Positions 8,413-17,575 of a stretch of 64,000 bases of DNA are shown piece after piece. Location: contig NZ_JACHEF010000005.1 of the NCBI RefSeq assembly GCF_014207355.1, forward strand, positions 372,001-436,000. The letters are read 5' to 3'. Within the stretch, counting starts at the first letter, position 1; the number at the start of each line of letters is the position of its first letter. Source of the DNA: Mesorhizobium sangaii (GTDB lineage: Bacteria > Pseudomonadota > Alphaproteobacteria > Rhizobiales > Rhizobiaceae). The notes under the pieces are model-generated. The model ran no database searches. It saw nothing but the letters and a program-made list of their open reading frames with translations, and had not been told where the DNA came from. Made by a program: the position numbers and the translations under genes.

Positions 8413-9879
8413 CTACGGCGTCGCGCGCAGGTTCCTGCGGGCGCGCCGCCTGCCCGTTGCACGTGCTTTCTCCGCCACCACGCCGGTGATCTCGACCACG
8501 GTGCCCTCGCGCGGTCTGCCGATGGTGGCCTTGTGGAGCCGCTCGTAGGGCAGCAACTCCTTGATCCGGGCATTGAGCGACACGATTTCGGCCCTGAGGT
8601 CCTCGCATTCCTGCCTCTGGACATCGAGCTGTATCTGTTCAGACGCCTGTTGCAGCATAAGCTGTGAGAGATTGGCGTTCACTTTCGAAAGGCTCGCCTT
8701 GTCGCTTTCGTTCTCATCGGTGAGTGCGGTCAATTTTTCGTCGGCGATCTTCTTTTCGGCCAGCGTGTCGTTCAATTCAGTCTTGAGCCTGGCGATCTCG
8801 CTGGCGGCCTCGCTGTTCTCGTTCGAGGCCCACTCCAGCCGCGATTGCAGGTCCTGGATCTCCGAGCGCAATCCGCGCATTTCCGTCTGGCTGCGAGCCA
8901 GCTCGGCCTCCCTGTCGCCTTCCACCATGCCGGCCGCTTCGGACATGTCCGACAGCTTCGCCTGTGCGGCCTCAAGTGCCTTCTGGAGCCGCACCTCCTC
9001 CTTCTCGCTCTTGGCCAGCGCGGCCAGCAGTTCGGCAAGCCGCGCGGCTTCGCTGGCATGGATCGCCGAGAGCTCGTCGAGCCGGTGGCGCGCCTGGGAT
9101 TCCCGCTTCAGCGCCTTGTCGAGTTCCATCGACAGGCTGACATGCTTATCCCGCAGCATCTTGCTCTCGCGCAGGCGCCTGTTGGCCTCGACGGTCCTGG
9201 CGGTCAGCCGCTTGGCGATGTCGCCGAAGTCCGCGTCGCGTTTTGCGCTCGCATTGGCCGCCTCCACGAGTTCCAGCCTTGTCGCGGCAAGCGTCGCGCG
9301 AAGTGCGTCCCTGTCCTGGACCAGGCTTGTCTCGCGCTGTTGCAGCACTTCGCAGGTGCTTTCACGCTCGCGCAGCTTTCGCCCCGCGTCGTGCAGCTTT
9401 TCCGACAGTGTTCTTTGTTCGGCGAGGAGGCCGGCATTGGCCAGCTCCAGCTCGTTGGCGCGAAGAATGTCGCCGTGCAGGATGTTGAGGTATTCGCGCG
9501 TCAAATGGTGTGAGGTCGCGATCTCCGACAGCTTGCCGGTGATCTCCTCCATATAGTCCCTGGCGTCATGGAACAGCCCTTCGAAGGCGCCCAACGCTGC
9601 CAGTCGGGTCTGGGCGTGGGAGGTCAGCCGCGGCCCGGTTTCGGAACTGTCCGTGTTGCCCGCACCGTCTGCATTCTCCGCACCATCCGCGTTTGCCGCA
9701 TTGGCCTCGGCTGGCGGGTCGTCGGGTGCCGCCGTGGAATCCGGGACCTCGTCGCTCTTTGGCGGCGCCTCGTCCTCGGCGTTGAGACTAGCGTCCAGCG
9801 CATCCGCCAGATCGATCTGCAATTCCTGTAGCGCGTTATCTACGTCTTCAGCACGCTTGATCAAGCCCTTGAAGTTCAT
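8413..9879 (-). CDS. Large coiled-coil protein of unknown function
   Basis: 488 residues, converging on the ABC transporter gene with one base between the stops. The N-terminal MNFKGLIKRAEDVDNALQEL is followed by an acidic, low-complexity Ala/Asn/Asp/Gly linker (about 33-85, with NADGAENADGAGN), then a heptad-rich coiled coil from about 95 to 430 (many Leu/Ala/Glu/Arg, no Pro). The C terminus is basic (RATGRRRARRNLRATP). No signal peptide or membrane helix is visible, so it is probably cytosolic. It could be a scaffold for the glycan machinery opposite it, or an unrelated cytoskeletal-type protein. The family is not recognised. Confidence 0.8.
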   Translation of the reverse strand: MNFKGLIKRAEDVDNALQELQIDLADALDASLNAEDEAPPKSDEVPDSTAAPDDPPAEANAANADGAENADGAGNTDSSETGPRLTSHAQTRLAALGAFEGLFHDARDYMEEITGKLSEIATSHHLTREYLNILHGDILRANELELANAGLLAEQRTLSEKLHDAGRKLRERESTCEVLQQRETSLVQDRDALRATLAATRLELVEAANASAKRDADFGDIAKRLTARTVEANRRLRESKMLRDKHVSLSMELDKALKRESQARHRLDELSAIHASEAARLAELLAALAKSEKEEVRLQKALEAAQAKLSDMSEAAGMVEGDREAELARSQTEMRGLRSEIQDLQSRLEWASNENSEAASEIARLKTELNDTLAEKKIADEKLTALTDENESDKASLSKVNANLSQLMLQQASEQIQLDVQRQECEDLRAEIVSLNARIKELLPYERLHKATIGRPREGTVVEITGVVAEKARATGRRRARRNLRATP

Positions 9880-10057
9880 GCCCGAACTCCCCTACCCATA
9901 CCCAACCCAGTACTTAACGAATTGCTAACATATCCTTACATCCGCAATTTGCGCAGGGGAAGCCCCCGTTGGCGGGAGGTAGGTTCGGACATTTGGGGGT
10001 GTGTGCCGCGAGCAACCAATGCCGCGGCCGTGGAGAACTCTACCTCAAAAAGGGGTC

Positions 10058-12262
10058 TCAGCTGCTTTTCGGGGCTGGTACCAACTGGATCGGGGGTCGC
10101 TCTCCGGGCGCATTACCCAGCGCGACGGCGACCCGGTCGCGCCCCTTGCCCTTGGCATCGTAGAGCGCGTGATCCGCGGCATTCGTCAACTCGGCCCAGC
10201 CCACGCCATGCTCGGGGTAGGCGGCGACCCCGAACGAGGCAGTAACGGTGCCCAGCGTTCGGCCGCGATGCGTCAGATGAAGCTTCCTGATCGCCTGGCG
10301 CAGCGCTTCCGCCCGCTCGGCACCTTCTTCGACCGAGCTTCCCGGCATGACAAGGGCAAACTCCTCGCCGCCGTAGCGCGACACGACATCGCTATCCCTG
10401 GCATGCTCGATCAATGTGGCGGCGACCTGCTTCAGGACAAGGTCGCCGGCTTCGTGGCCGAACGTATCGTTGAACTGTTTGAAATGATCGACATCGAGCA
10501 TGATGATCACCAGCGGCTGGCCTGAGCGCTCCATCCGGCGCAGTTCGCGGCTGCCCGTCTCCTCGAGATATCGCCGGTTGAAGAGACCGGTGTTCGGATC
10601 GCGGATCGACTGCTGCCGCAGCGTCTCGCGCAGGCGCAGATTTGCCAGCGCCAGCGCCAGCGTGTCGACAACGCCGCGCAGGATCTGCTGTCTTTCAGCC
10701 AGCCATTGCGGCTTCTCGGCCGCGTTCGGCTCGCACAGATGAAGGATGCCCAGCGTTTCGCCTTGCGCCGCCAGAGGCATGCAGACATAGCCCTTCTTAC
10801 CGTTCTCGGTGATGTGCGCGCAGCGCGGCGTGAGCATGCCGGGCCCAGTGACATGTTCCTGGCCACGCCTGAGCGCCCAGCAGTCTTCCGGCGCGAATTG
10901 CGTGGCACTCGAGCGGATGTCGCCCCAATGCGCCATCTCCTCCACCAGATTGCGCGACGCGCTGGTCAGGTGGACGGTTCCGCTCAAGCCACCGAGGAAC
11001 TCGGCCATGGCGGCGCCGACCACCGAGAACGCTTCCGGGAAGGTGACGCAGGCCTGGAGCAGTTCGCCAAGCTTGACCAGACGGGTCGTGGTTTCGGACT
11101 TCTCGTGCAGTTCGCGGTTGAGCAGCGCCAGTTGGTCGGCACGCTCGTTCACAACCACTTCGGCTCGACGCAACTCGCTGATGTCGCTCAGCGTCAGCAC
11201 GAGGCCGCCGTCGGACCGGCTGAGCGGACTGCAACTGGCGATGACTGGCACATACGTGCCATCCGATTTGGTCAGGCGCACTTCGCTCTGGTGCTGGCGG
11301 CCCGTGGTCAAGGCCTGCTCGACGGGAGACCTTCCCCCGGCGAACTCGGCTCCCCTCGGATCCCGCATCGTCATGACCGAGGCCCAGTCCTGCCCGACGA
11401 TCCTGTCGGCGCGCCGCCCGATCATCGCCGCCGCCGCGGGATTGACGCTGGCAATCTTGCCGTCGCTGTCCAGCACGGCGATGCCTTCGGCCGCCGTCTG
11501 GACGATGTCCTCGATGTGGGCCCGCGCGGAGGCAAGCTCGTCCGCCATGGTGTTGAAGCCCCGCGCCAACTGCCCGAACTCATCCTTGCGGCTATGGCTG
11601 ATGCGCGTCATGACCTCGCCTTTTGCCAGCGATTCCATGCCTCTCATCATGTCCGAAAGGCCGGCGCCGAAACGGCTGAGCAGCCCCCAGGCGAATGCCG
11701 CCGCAACCAGCACGGCGGCTGCCGCACCGAGGCCGACCAGCCAAAGCATGCTGTTGGTGCGCTGTTCGGCGGCGCGCAGCAAGGGATCGTATTCCAGAAG
11801 CACGGCGCCGACGATCGTATCCTTGGGATGTTCGATCGCAACGGCCAGTATTTCATTGGCTTCATGCGCATCGCTGAACTTGCGCGGGATCCCATCCACC
11901 AAAGTCTGGCCGACTTCGTTGCCGAGATCGTGATCGAACTTCTCGCCGACCTTGTGGTCTTCGTCGGCGGCATGGGCCAGCAGGATCTTGTTGCGGTCGA
12001 CGACCAGGAAATCCCTGAGCGAGCGATGGTGCTGCAGCTCCAGGAATTCGCGCAACGCCTCGGGCCGCTCGAACAGCGAAGGTGAGCCGTCGGATGATTT
12101 GAAGACGATCGTGTCGGCCAATTCCCGGGCGACATTGGTCGCTTCGGTCAAACCCAGCGACTTGGTCGCGGCCATCTGTGTAACGATCGCGAGGCCGCCA
12201 ACCAGCCCGATCAAGGCCGCGGCGCTCGTCATGCTAAGGATGATCAGGCTCTTGATGCGCAC
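10058..12262 (-). CDS. Membrane diguanylate cyclase (sensor-HAMP-PAS-GAF-GGDEF)
   Basis: 734 residues. Membrane helices at about 7-29 and 170-192 flank a periplasmic sensor region; HAMP follows (about 195-250), then PAS (about 252-372, with GIAVLDSDGKIASVNPAAAA), a linker helix, GAF (about 400-555) and a C-terminal GGDEF domain. The active loop reads RYGGEEF (near residue 630), an active variant, and the allosteric I-site RDSD sits five residues before it, so product feedback inhibition by c-di-GMP is expected. There is no EAL domain. It makes c-di-GMP from two GTP in response to an unknown periplasmic and/or cytosolic signal. It stands alone, with no obvious operon partner. Confidence 0.9.
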   Translation of the reverse strand: MRIKSLIILSMTSAAALIGLVGGLAIVTQMAATKSLGLTEATNVARELADTIVFKSSDGSPSLFERPEALREFLELQHHRSLRDFLVVDRNKILLAHAADEDHKVGEKFDHDLGNEVGQTLVDGIPRKFSDAHEANEILAVAIEHPKDTIVGAVLLEYDPLLRAAEQRTNSMLWLVGLGAAAAVLVAAAFAWGLLSRFGAGLSDMMRGMESLAKGEVMTRISHSRKDEFGQLARGFNTMADELASARAHIEDIVQTAAEGIAVLDSDGKIASVNPAAAAMIGRRADRIVGQDWASVMTMRDPRGAEFAGGRSPVEQALTTGRQHQSEVRLTKSDGTYVPVIASCSPLSRSDGGLVLTLSDISELRRAEVVVNERADQLALLNRELHEKSETTTRLVKLGELLQACVTFPEAFSVVGAAMAEFLGGLSGTVHLTSASRNLVEEMAHWGDIRSSATQFAPEDCWALRRGQEHVTGPGMLTPRCAHITENGKKGYVCMPLAAQGETLGILHLCEPNAAEKPQWLAERQQILRGVVDTLALALANLRLRETLRQQSIRDPNTGLFNRRYLEETGSRELRRMERSGQPLVIIMLDVDHFKQFNDTFGHEAGDLVLKQVAATLIEHARDSDVVSRYGGEEFALVMPGSSVEEGAERAEALRQAIRKLHLTHRGRTLGTVTASFGVAAYPEHGVGWAELTNAADHALYDAKGKGRDRVAVALGNAPGERPPIQLVPAPKSS

Positions 12263-12412
12263 GTCATGGCTCCGCCGAAAACGACGGCATCTTGCATGTC
12301 AAATCGAGCCAGCATCGCATTCCAGGCTTTTATTACCAAATGCTTATCATCGTCCTAACGATGCCAGGCGCGGCCGTTCCAGACGCCGAGGGAGCGGCTA
12401 GGCTCCCCACCT

Positions 12413-12538
12413 CCCCCTTGTGGGGAGGTCGGACCGCAGGTCCGGGTGGGGGTGCTTGGCGCAGCCGCCCGCCCCGATGCGCTTTGCGGATCGACCCTCC
12501 CCACAATTTGCGGATCGACCCTCCCCACAAGGGGGGGG
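12413..12538. repeat. Rhizobial palindromic intergenic repeat (RIME-like) downstream of minE
   Basis: The arm CCCCCTTGTGGGGAGG (12413-12428) is matched in inverse by CCTCCCCACAAGGGG (from 12520), with a GGACCGCAGGTCC mini-palindrome between them. This arrangement is common between genes in Mesorhizobium and related genomes. The right arm carries a perfect 24-base tandem duplication (12483-12506 and 12507-12530), which probably arose by slippage. It lies between two convergently ending minus-strand units and could fold into a stable RNA stem at the 3' end of the min transcript. Confidence 0.8.
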
Positions 12539-12543
12539 TAAAA

Positions 12544-12816
12544 TCAGCCCGCCATCGCCAGCGGCACGGCGCTCTTGTTGGGGATCTGGATGTCGATTTC
12601 CAGCGTCGACATGGTCTCGCCGCGGTCCATCGAGACCTGCAGGTAGTCCTGGTCGATCTGCACATGCTTGGCGATGACGGCCATGATCTCCTCGCGCAGG
12701 ATGGAGACGAGGTCGGGCTGGCTGCGGTTGCGGCGCTCATAGGCGAGCAGCACTTGCAGCCGCTCGCGCGCCACCGGCGCACTGGAGCGCCGCTTGAAGA
12801 TGTCGAGCAGGTTCAT
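12544..12816 (-). CDS. minE: Cell division topological specificity factor MinE
   Basis: 90 residues, the usual MinE length. The N-terminal amphipathic and MinD-contact region MNLLDIFKRRSSAPVARERLQVLLAYER is followed by the dimerisation domain (DLVSILREEIMAVIAKHV, then MSTLEIDIQIP). MinE stimulates MinD ATPase and drives the MinCD inhibitor away from mid-cell, so the Z ring forms only there. It is last in minC-minD-minE; its start overlaps the minD stop by four bases (ATGA), so the two are translationally coupled. Confidence 0.97.
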   Translation of the reverse strand: MNLLDIFKRRSSAPVARERLQVLLAYERRNRSQPDLVSILREEIMAVIAKHVQIDQDYLQVSMDRGETMSTLEIDIQIPNKSAVPLAMAG

Positions 12817-13628
12817 GCCGCCCTCCTTCCCAAAAGACGATCGAGAAAACCCTTGCGTTCGAACGGCACGACGACCGGCAAGTTCTCGCCCTCGAGCCGC
12901 CTGGCGGCGTCGATATAGGCCTTGGCGGCCGCGTTGAGCGGCTCCGACAGCGTCACCGGCGAACCGAGGTTGGAGGCCCTCAGCACATCCTGGCTCTCGG
13001 GGATGATGCCGAGCAGTGGCGTCGACAGGATTTCCAGCACGTCGTCGATGGAGAGCATTTCGCCGCGCGAGGCGCGCGCCGCGTCATAGCGCGTGACCAG
13101 CACATGCTTGGCGATCTGCTCGCCCTGCTCCGCCCTCAAGGTACGGGCATCGAGCAGGCCGATGATGCGATCGGAATCGCGCACCGAGCTCACTTCCGGA
13201 TTGGTGACGATGACCGCCTCGTCGGCAAAGCGCATGGCGAGCTGTGCGCCGCGCTCGATGCCGGCCGGGCTGTCGCAGAACACATAGTCGAACACCGAGC
13301 GCAGCTTGTCGATGACTTCGCCGACGCCGTCCTCGGTCAGCGCATCCTTGTCGCGCGTCTGCGAGGCCGGCAGCAGGAACAGCGTCTCCACCCGCTTGTC
13401 GCGGATCAGCGCCTGCGAAAGCTTGGCCGAGCCCTGGATGACGTTGACGAGGTCGAACACCACGCGCCGCTCGGCGCCCATGATCAGGTCGAGGTTGCGC
13501 AGGCCGACGTCGAAATCGACCAGGGCCACCTTCTTGCCGGTCTTGGCGACCGCCGCCCCGAGCGCTGCCGTCGAGGTCGTCTTGCCGACGCCCCCCTTGC
13601 CCGAGGTGACCACCACTACCTTGCCCAT
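12813..13628 (-). CDS. minD: Septum-site-determining ATPase MinD
   Basis: 271 residues. It starts MGKVVVVTSGKGGVGKTT with the deviant Walker A of ParA/MinD ATPases (signature Lys plus catalytic Lys). It continues with VALVDFDVGLRNLDLIMG and the Walker B-like YVFCDSPAGIE, and ends in an amphipathic membrane-targeting tail (KGFLDRLLGRRAA). MinD binds the membrane when ATP-bound and recruits MinC and MinE. The start at 13628 is set by GGAGG seven bases upstream; the frame extends 19 codons further but without support. It is the middle gene of the min operon, 60 bases after minC. Confidence 0.97.
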   Translation of the reverse strand: MGKVVVVTSGKGGVGKTTSTAALGAAVAKTGKKVALVDFDVGLRNLDLIMGAERRVVFDLVNVIQGSAKLSQALIRDKRVETLFLLPASQTRDKDALTEDGVGEVIDKLRSVFDYVFCDSPAGIERGAQLAMRFADEAVIVTNPEVSSVRDSDRIIGLLDARTLRAEQGEQIAKHVLVTRYDAARASRGEMLSIDDVLEILSTPLLGIIPESQDVLRASNLGSPVTLSEPLNAAAKAYIDAARRLEGENLPVVVPFERKGFLDRLLGRRAA

Positions 13629-13688
13629 GAAAATGCCTCCGTTGTTGTTATGTCGTTGGTCGAGCGGCCCTGCCGGCCGCAACAAATG

Positions 13689-14519
13689 TCAGCTGAGCGG
13701 CGCGACGCGCAGCCCGTCCCCGTCGAGAAATGCCTGCACCGGCTTGCCGCGCGAAACGCCTTCCATCTCCTCGGCGGTGACATACCAGCCGTCCACCGCC
13801 AGAAGCTCGGCCTCGTTGCGGCGGCAGAAGATGCGCGCCCCCTTGTTGCCGAGCGCACCCGCCGAAGCGCGCCCGCGCAGCGTGCCGTAGACATGGATCG
13901 AACCCGCCGCGATGATCTCCGAGCCGGACGCGACCGAGCCGAGCACGATGACATCGCCATGCGGATGCACGATCGCCTGGCCGGAACGGATCGGCGACTT
14001 GATCATCAGCGTGCCCGAAGCCTCCTGCCCAACCTGCGGCTCGCTCTCGCCTGCTTTGCTTGCGCCAACCTTGTCGGCCTGCGCGCGCCCCACATCCGTG
14101 CGTCCGGCACCCGCGCGTTCCGCGTCCGCACGAATCTCTGGCGCCATGCCCTCGGCCTTCTCGTCCGCCCTCGCCTTGCGGCCGGGCAGCAAACCATCGG
14201 TCGTCGCCTCCTTGGCGCCGACCAGCACCGGCGGCAATTCGGCGCCGAGCGCGGCCCCTTCGAGCTCGATGGCATAGATGCGGATGCCGCGCGTGGCGAG
14301 TTCCGCCACAAGCGCCGCGATCTCGTCCGCCCCGGGCTTCAGCGTGTTCAGATCGAGCAGCACCGGGCGGCCGCTGAAATAACCGGGCGAGTTGCCGATC
14401 CAGTGGTCCAGCCCCTCCAGCCAGGCCGCCAAAGGCGCCTCCGGTGTCAGCGTGAAGGCGACGAACGAGCGGGCGCGAAAGCGAATGGATTTGGCCTCGA
14501 GGGGAGCGGCAAAAGTCAC
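13689..14519 (-). CDS. minC: Septum-site-determining inhibitor MinC
   Basis: 276 residues. The N-terminal FtsZ-inhibiting domain (about 1-105) is joined by an Ala/Glu/Arg-rich linker to the C-terminal beta-helix domain (about 165-272, with IRSGQAIVHPHGDVIVLGSV, IHVYGTLRGRASAG and ARIFCRRNEAELLAV) that dimerises and binds MinD. MinC blocks FtsZ polymerisation at the poles. The start is GTG 14519 with AAGGA ten bases upstream. It is the first gene of minCDE. A CtrA-type site lies about 46 bases upstream (see 14565-14586). Confidence 0.96.
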   Translation of the reverse strand: MTFAAPLEAKSIRFRARSFVAFTLTPEAPLAAWLEGLDHWIGNSPGYFSGRPVLLDLNTLKPGADEIAALVAELATRGIRIYAIELEGAALGAELPPVLVGAKEATTDGLLPGRKARADEKAEGMAPEIRADAERAGAGRTDVGRAQADKVGASKAGESEPQVGQEASGTLMIKSPIRSGQAIVHPHGDVIVLGSVASGSEIIAAGSIHVYGTLRGRASAGALGNKGARIFCRRNEAELLAVDGWYVTAEEMEGVSRGKPVQAFLDGDGLRVAPLS

Positions 14520-14564
14520 TGGCGGCGAATCCTTACTGATAGGTAAACGCTAGCGAGTGAATGG

Positions 14565-14586
14565 TTAACGAATGGTTAATGGTTAA
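14565..14586 (-). promoter_or_regulatory. CtrA-type binding site upstream of minC
   Basis: TTAA at 14565-14568 and TTAA at 14576-14579 are separated by exactly seven bases, the full consensus for the alphaproteobacterial cell-cycle regulator CtrA (TTAA-N7-TTAA). A third half-site TTAA lies at 14583-14586. The site is 46-67 bases before the minC start, a position suited to repression or activation of the min operon. In Sinorhizobium the min genes are reported to be under CtrA control, which fits; binding here is inferred. Confidence 0.65.
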
Positions 14587-14895
14587 TGTGAGGGGGTGGG
14601 GAAGCGTCGTCGGGGAAGGTGGTTTGTGTGGTTTCCTGACAGGCCCTGACGGGAGTTCGAAAACCTGCTGAACGTCAGAAGGAACCTTTAGCCGCGCTGA
14701 ATTGAATGGCTGGTGTTCGGCGAGAAGCCGACGACCTCGCAGAATGAAAGACCGTGAAGCTTCATAAAACATTCGCCACGCAGATGTCTAACCGAAGATC
14801 ACGGGGCGAAATCCCAACTCAAACCCTAGTTGAAAGTGGTCTTCCTTGTCGTATCGAAGTCGTAACAAATGATAACCACCGAAAGGAGTTCAGGC
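14587..14895. other. Intergenic region between minC and the low-GC trio
   Basis: No gene is supported. It contains a short hairpin (TCGGC-GAGAA-GCCGA near 14716-14730) without a U-run and marks the change from high-GC host sequence to the lower-GC block that follows. The promoter of the next operon is presumably here, but no convincing sigma-70 pair was found. Confidence 0.45.
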
Positions 14896-15489
14896 ATGGC
14901 GAAACCCGATGTTTTCATAATTGAAAGCCTTGATCCCGACGACGAGGGAAATGGCCGCTTTGAGGGCAGTATCCTCTCAAATTTTCTGCGGCTGCACGGA
15001 AAGAGGCTGAAATACCGCTACGTCCGCACGCGTGAAGAGTTTAAGGAGGCGTTGAAAGCCTACAGGCGCTCGAATTACCGCTATCTTCACATCTCGGCCC
15101 ACGGAGAAGCTGAGGGCCTAACTCTAACCAACCAAGAAGATATCGACTTTGACGAGCTAGCAATTATGCTCAAGCCCTGCCTGAAGAACCGCCGCCTGTT
15201 CCTTTCCGTTTGTTCGATGGTACATGACGATTTCGCAGAAGAGATCATCTTGAAGACGGGGTGTTACTCCGTGGTCGGCCCTACTACCGACATCTACTTT
15301 CGCGATGCAGTCGTGTTTTGGATTGCTGCCTACCATTTGATTTTCAAGGTCGATAGGTATCGGATCGTCAGCCGAACCCTTAAGACTGAGTTAGGTAGGG
15401 TTCGCGACCTCTTTAATCTCGATATTGCATACTACTCGAAATCGAAAACTCGTCCTCAAGGTTTCACCAAGGACCTGCTCGCTCACTAG
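14896..15489 (+). CDS. CHAT/caspase-like putative protease, first gene of a probable defence operon
   Basis: 197 residues. The central region reads YRYLHISAHGEAEG, followed about 35 residues later by RLFLSVCSMVHDD. This is the His-Cys dyad pattern of CHAT/caspase-fold peptidases, with His69 and Cys106. The N-terminal FIIESLDPDDEGNGRFEGSI and the EEFKEALKAYRRSN helix fit a Rossmann-like caspase fold; there is no extra sensor domain or membrane segment. The start at ATG 14896 is chosen because AAAGGAG lies seven bases upstream; an earlier ATG at 14869 has none. It is followed by OLD-type and HEPN genes on the same strand. In known immune systems such proteases cleave a partner after infection is sensed; that role is inferred from family and context. 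Base composition is clearly lower in GC than minC. Confidence 0.72.
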   Translation: MAKPDVFIIESLDPDDEGNGRFEGSILSNFLRLHGKRLKYRYVRTREEFKEALKAYRRSNYRYLHISAHGEAEGLTLTNQEDIDFDELAIMLKPCLKNRRLFLSVCSMVHDDFAEEIILKTGCYSVVGPTTDIYFRDAVVFWIAAYHLIFKVDRYRIVSRTLKTELGRVRDLFNLDIAYYSKSKTRPQGFTKDLLAH

Positions 15490-15662
15490 CCGTCTCCCGT
15501 CGATTCTTTTATCAACTTGTCTACACAGCGCTGTTGCTGATCGAGAACTGAAGGCTCGCTTTGGATCTTTCTCGCGGGCGCGAGCGTGAAGCGACTAACG
15601 TCCCGGCCCCTGCGCTGGCACCTATCAATGATTGCGCGCTAAGCTTTCAGTTCGGAGGGAAC

Positions 15663-17492
15663 ATGCGAATCATAAAGGCGCGAATAAAGGGATTTCAGTC
15701 ATTTCACGACTCTGGTGATCTAGAATTCGCCGACAGCATGAATATCGTCATTGGTCAAAACAACGCCGGCAAGAGTGCGCTCCTGCGCGCTCTTCTACCA
15801 GCGCTTCCCGACGATCGGCATCGCACCCCAGAAAAATGGGAACGATTTAGACTCTCACAGCCCCAAGTGAATTTTACCATTGCCGCCAATGGAAGCGAAA
15901 TTCAAGATTGGATATTGCAATCCGGATCGCCTCAAAATTTTCCGGTGAAGATTTTGAAAGGTGGACGACCCTTTCCCGATTTCAGGGATATTTTTGGAGC
16001 GAAGGATGTCTTTCTATCAGTTTGGAGGCACCCCGGCGAAAACAATTTTTTCTCAAACTACCCTTCTCACAACTTATTTGAACACAAGATCGGCGATCAA
16101 CAAGCATGCATTACAGTAATTCCTAGAAATGGCGAGTTGAACCTAGATTCATCACCGACGAGCTCAGCCAGCGACACTCTACCAAGTCTGCTTTTTCAGG
16201 CATGGCAGCGTGACATGTTCTATTTCGCGCCCGAGCGCATGACTATCGGTGAAGCTGGCGCTGGCTACGGGGCTCGCCTCCAACCTGACGCAGGCAATTT
16301 GCCAAATGTACTCCACACACTGAGTAGCGAGCGCGGAGATGTTTTTCGGCAACTGGTCGATCATCTCCGCGAAGTATTTCCAACCGTCGGCAACCTCAGC
16401 GTCAGAACCAAACCCGACAACCACCAATTTGAAGTGCGCGTTTGGCCGACTGAGGCAATGGAACGCGTAGAACTAAGTTTTCCATTGAACTCCAGTGGCA
16501 CTGGGGTATCTCAAGTCATCGCCCTGCTGGCAGCAATCATGACGATCGACAAGGCGGTGATCATCATAGATGAGATCAACAGTTTTTTGCATCCAGCGGC
16601 AGTTAAGGCGCTGCTTCGTATTCTGCAGACACGATACGCTCATCATCAATACATTATCTCTACACATGCGCCGGAGGTTATTGGTTTTAGCAACCCGAGT
16701 ACGATCCACCTCGTGAAGCGGGAGGGGTATGAATCGTCGGTTGAGCGACTGAACCTTGATGAGGTCGGAAAATTCCGAGAGGTCGCAGAGCACTTGGGTG
16801 TCTCAATGGCCGATGTGTTCGCCGCTGAACGAGTTGTATGGGTTGAGGGCCCAACGGAAGAGCTCTGTTTTCCTTATCTGTATCAACAGCTCGTTGGACC
16901 GCTGCCTCGTGGGACAATTATCACGTCGGTCGCCGCAACCGGTGATTTTAACAGCAACAGGCGCGATCCCGCGATCGTCTACGAGGTCTACCGCCGCCTT
17001 AGCTCGGCGGCTGCAACGTTGGTCGTTTCAGTTGTTTTCAGCTTCGATACGGAGAAGCTGACCGACGAAGAAAAGGCCAAAATGACGCGAGATTCTAGCG
17101 GTTTACTCCGCTTCCTACCTAGGCGCCATTTGGAGTGCTATTTGATCGACCCGGCAGCAATCGCTGCGTTCATCATCAGCAAGGATTCTACAACTGTTGA
17201 ACGCGTTACCCCGGAGGCTGTTGAAGCCGCGTTGAAATGGAAGGCTGGAGAGCGTCCGCTTCTGGTCCCGGAATGGAAGAATGATATTAGAGATACCGGG
17301 TGGCTCGCCCGCGTCGACGCCGCCAATCTCGTCACAAGCGTTTGCGGGGCCCTTTCCGAGCACCGGGCACCTTTCGCCAAGAAGAATGACTCGCTCTTTC
17401 TCCTAAAGCACATTCTCGAAAATGCGCCCGAGCGACTGGCGCCGCTGCGCGAATATGTTCACAGCTTGGTCTCTGCAGCAGCAGCAGTTTGA
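15663..17492 (+). CDS. OLD-family ATPase with C-terminal TOPRIM nuclease domain
   Basis: 609 residues. It has an SMC-like ATPase domain: N-terminal IKGFQSF strand, Walker A GQNNAGKS (31-38), signature-like LNSSGTGVSQVIALL (from 275), Walker B VIIIDEINSFLHP (Asp303, Glu304) and switch ISTHAPEV (His336). The TOPRIM domain follows: VVWVEGPTEE with metal-binding Glu395, the acidic strand VVFSFDTEK (Asp462) and the FLPRRHLECYLID region typical of OLD nucleases. OLD proteins (P2 Old, GajA, retron-associated ATPases) act as phage-triggered DNA nucleases. The start at 15663 follows GGAGGG by 3-4 bases; an upstream extension of 34 codons lacks support. There is no UvrD-like GajB neighbour, so this is not plain Gabija. 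Confidence 0.85.
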   Translation: MRIIKARIKGFQSFHDSGDLEFADSMNIVIGQNNAGKSALLRALLPALPDDRHRTPEKWERFRLSQPQVNFTIAANGSEIQDWILQSGSPQNFPVKILKGGRPFPDFRDIFGAKDVFLSVWRHPGENNFFSNYPSHNLFEHKIGDQQACITVIPRNGELNLDSSPTSSASDTLPSLLFQAWQRDMFYFAPERMTIGEAGAGYGARLQPDAGNLPNVLHTLSSERGDVFRQLVDHLREVFPTVGNLSVRTKPDNHQFEVRVWPTEAMERVELSFPLNSSGTGVSQVIALLAAIMTIDKAVIIIDEINSFLHPAAVKALLRILQTRYAHHQYIISTHAPEVIGFSNPSTIHLVKREGYESSVERLNLDEVGKFREVAEHLGVSMADVFAAERVVWVEGPTEELCFPYLYQQLVGPLPRGTIITSVAATGDFNSNRRDPAIVYEVYRRLSSAAATLVVSVVFSFDTEKLTDEEKAKMTRDSSGLLRFLPRRHLECYLIDPAAIAAFIISKDSTTVERVTPEAVEAALKWKAGERPLLVPEWKNDIRDTGWLARVDAANLVTSVCGALSEHRAPFAKKNDSLFLLKHILENAPERLAPLREYVHSLVSAAAAV

Positions 17493-17575
17493 ACAATACT
17501 TGAATAGCGGGCACTCTTCGAACGGAAATCCGTGGCTTGTGAGCATTCATTCGATTCCCAGCAAGGAGGACCTTT

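Noticed and set aside
14716..14730. TCGGC-GAGAA-GCCGA hairpin as a terminator
   Set aside because: No U-run follows on either strand.
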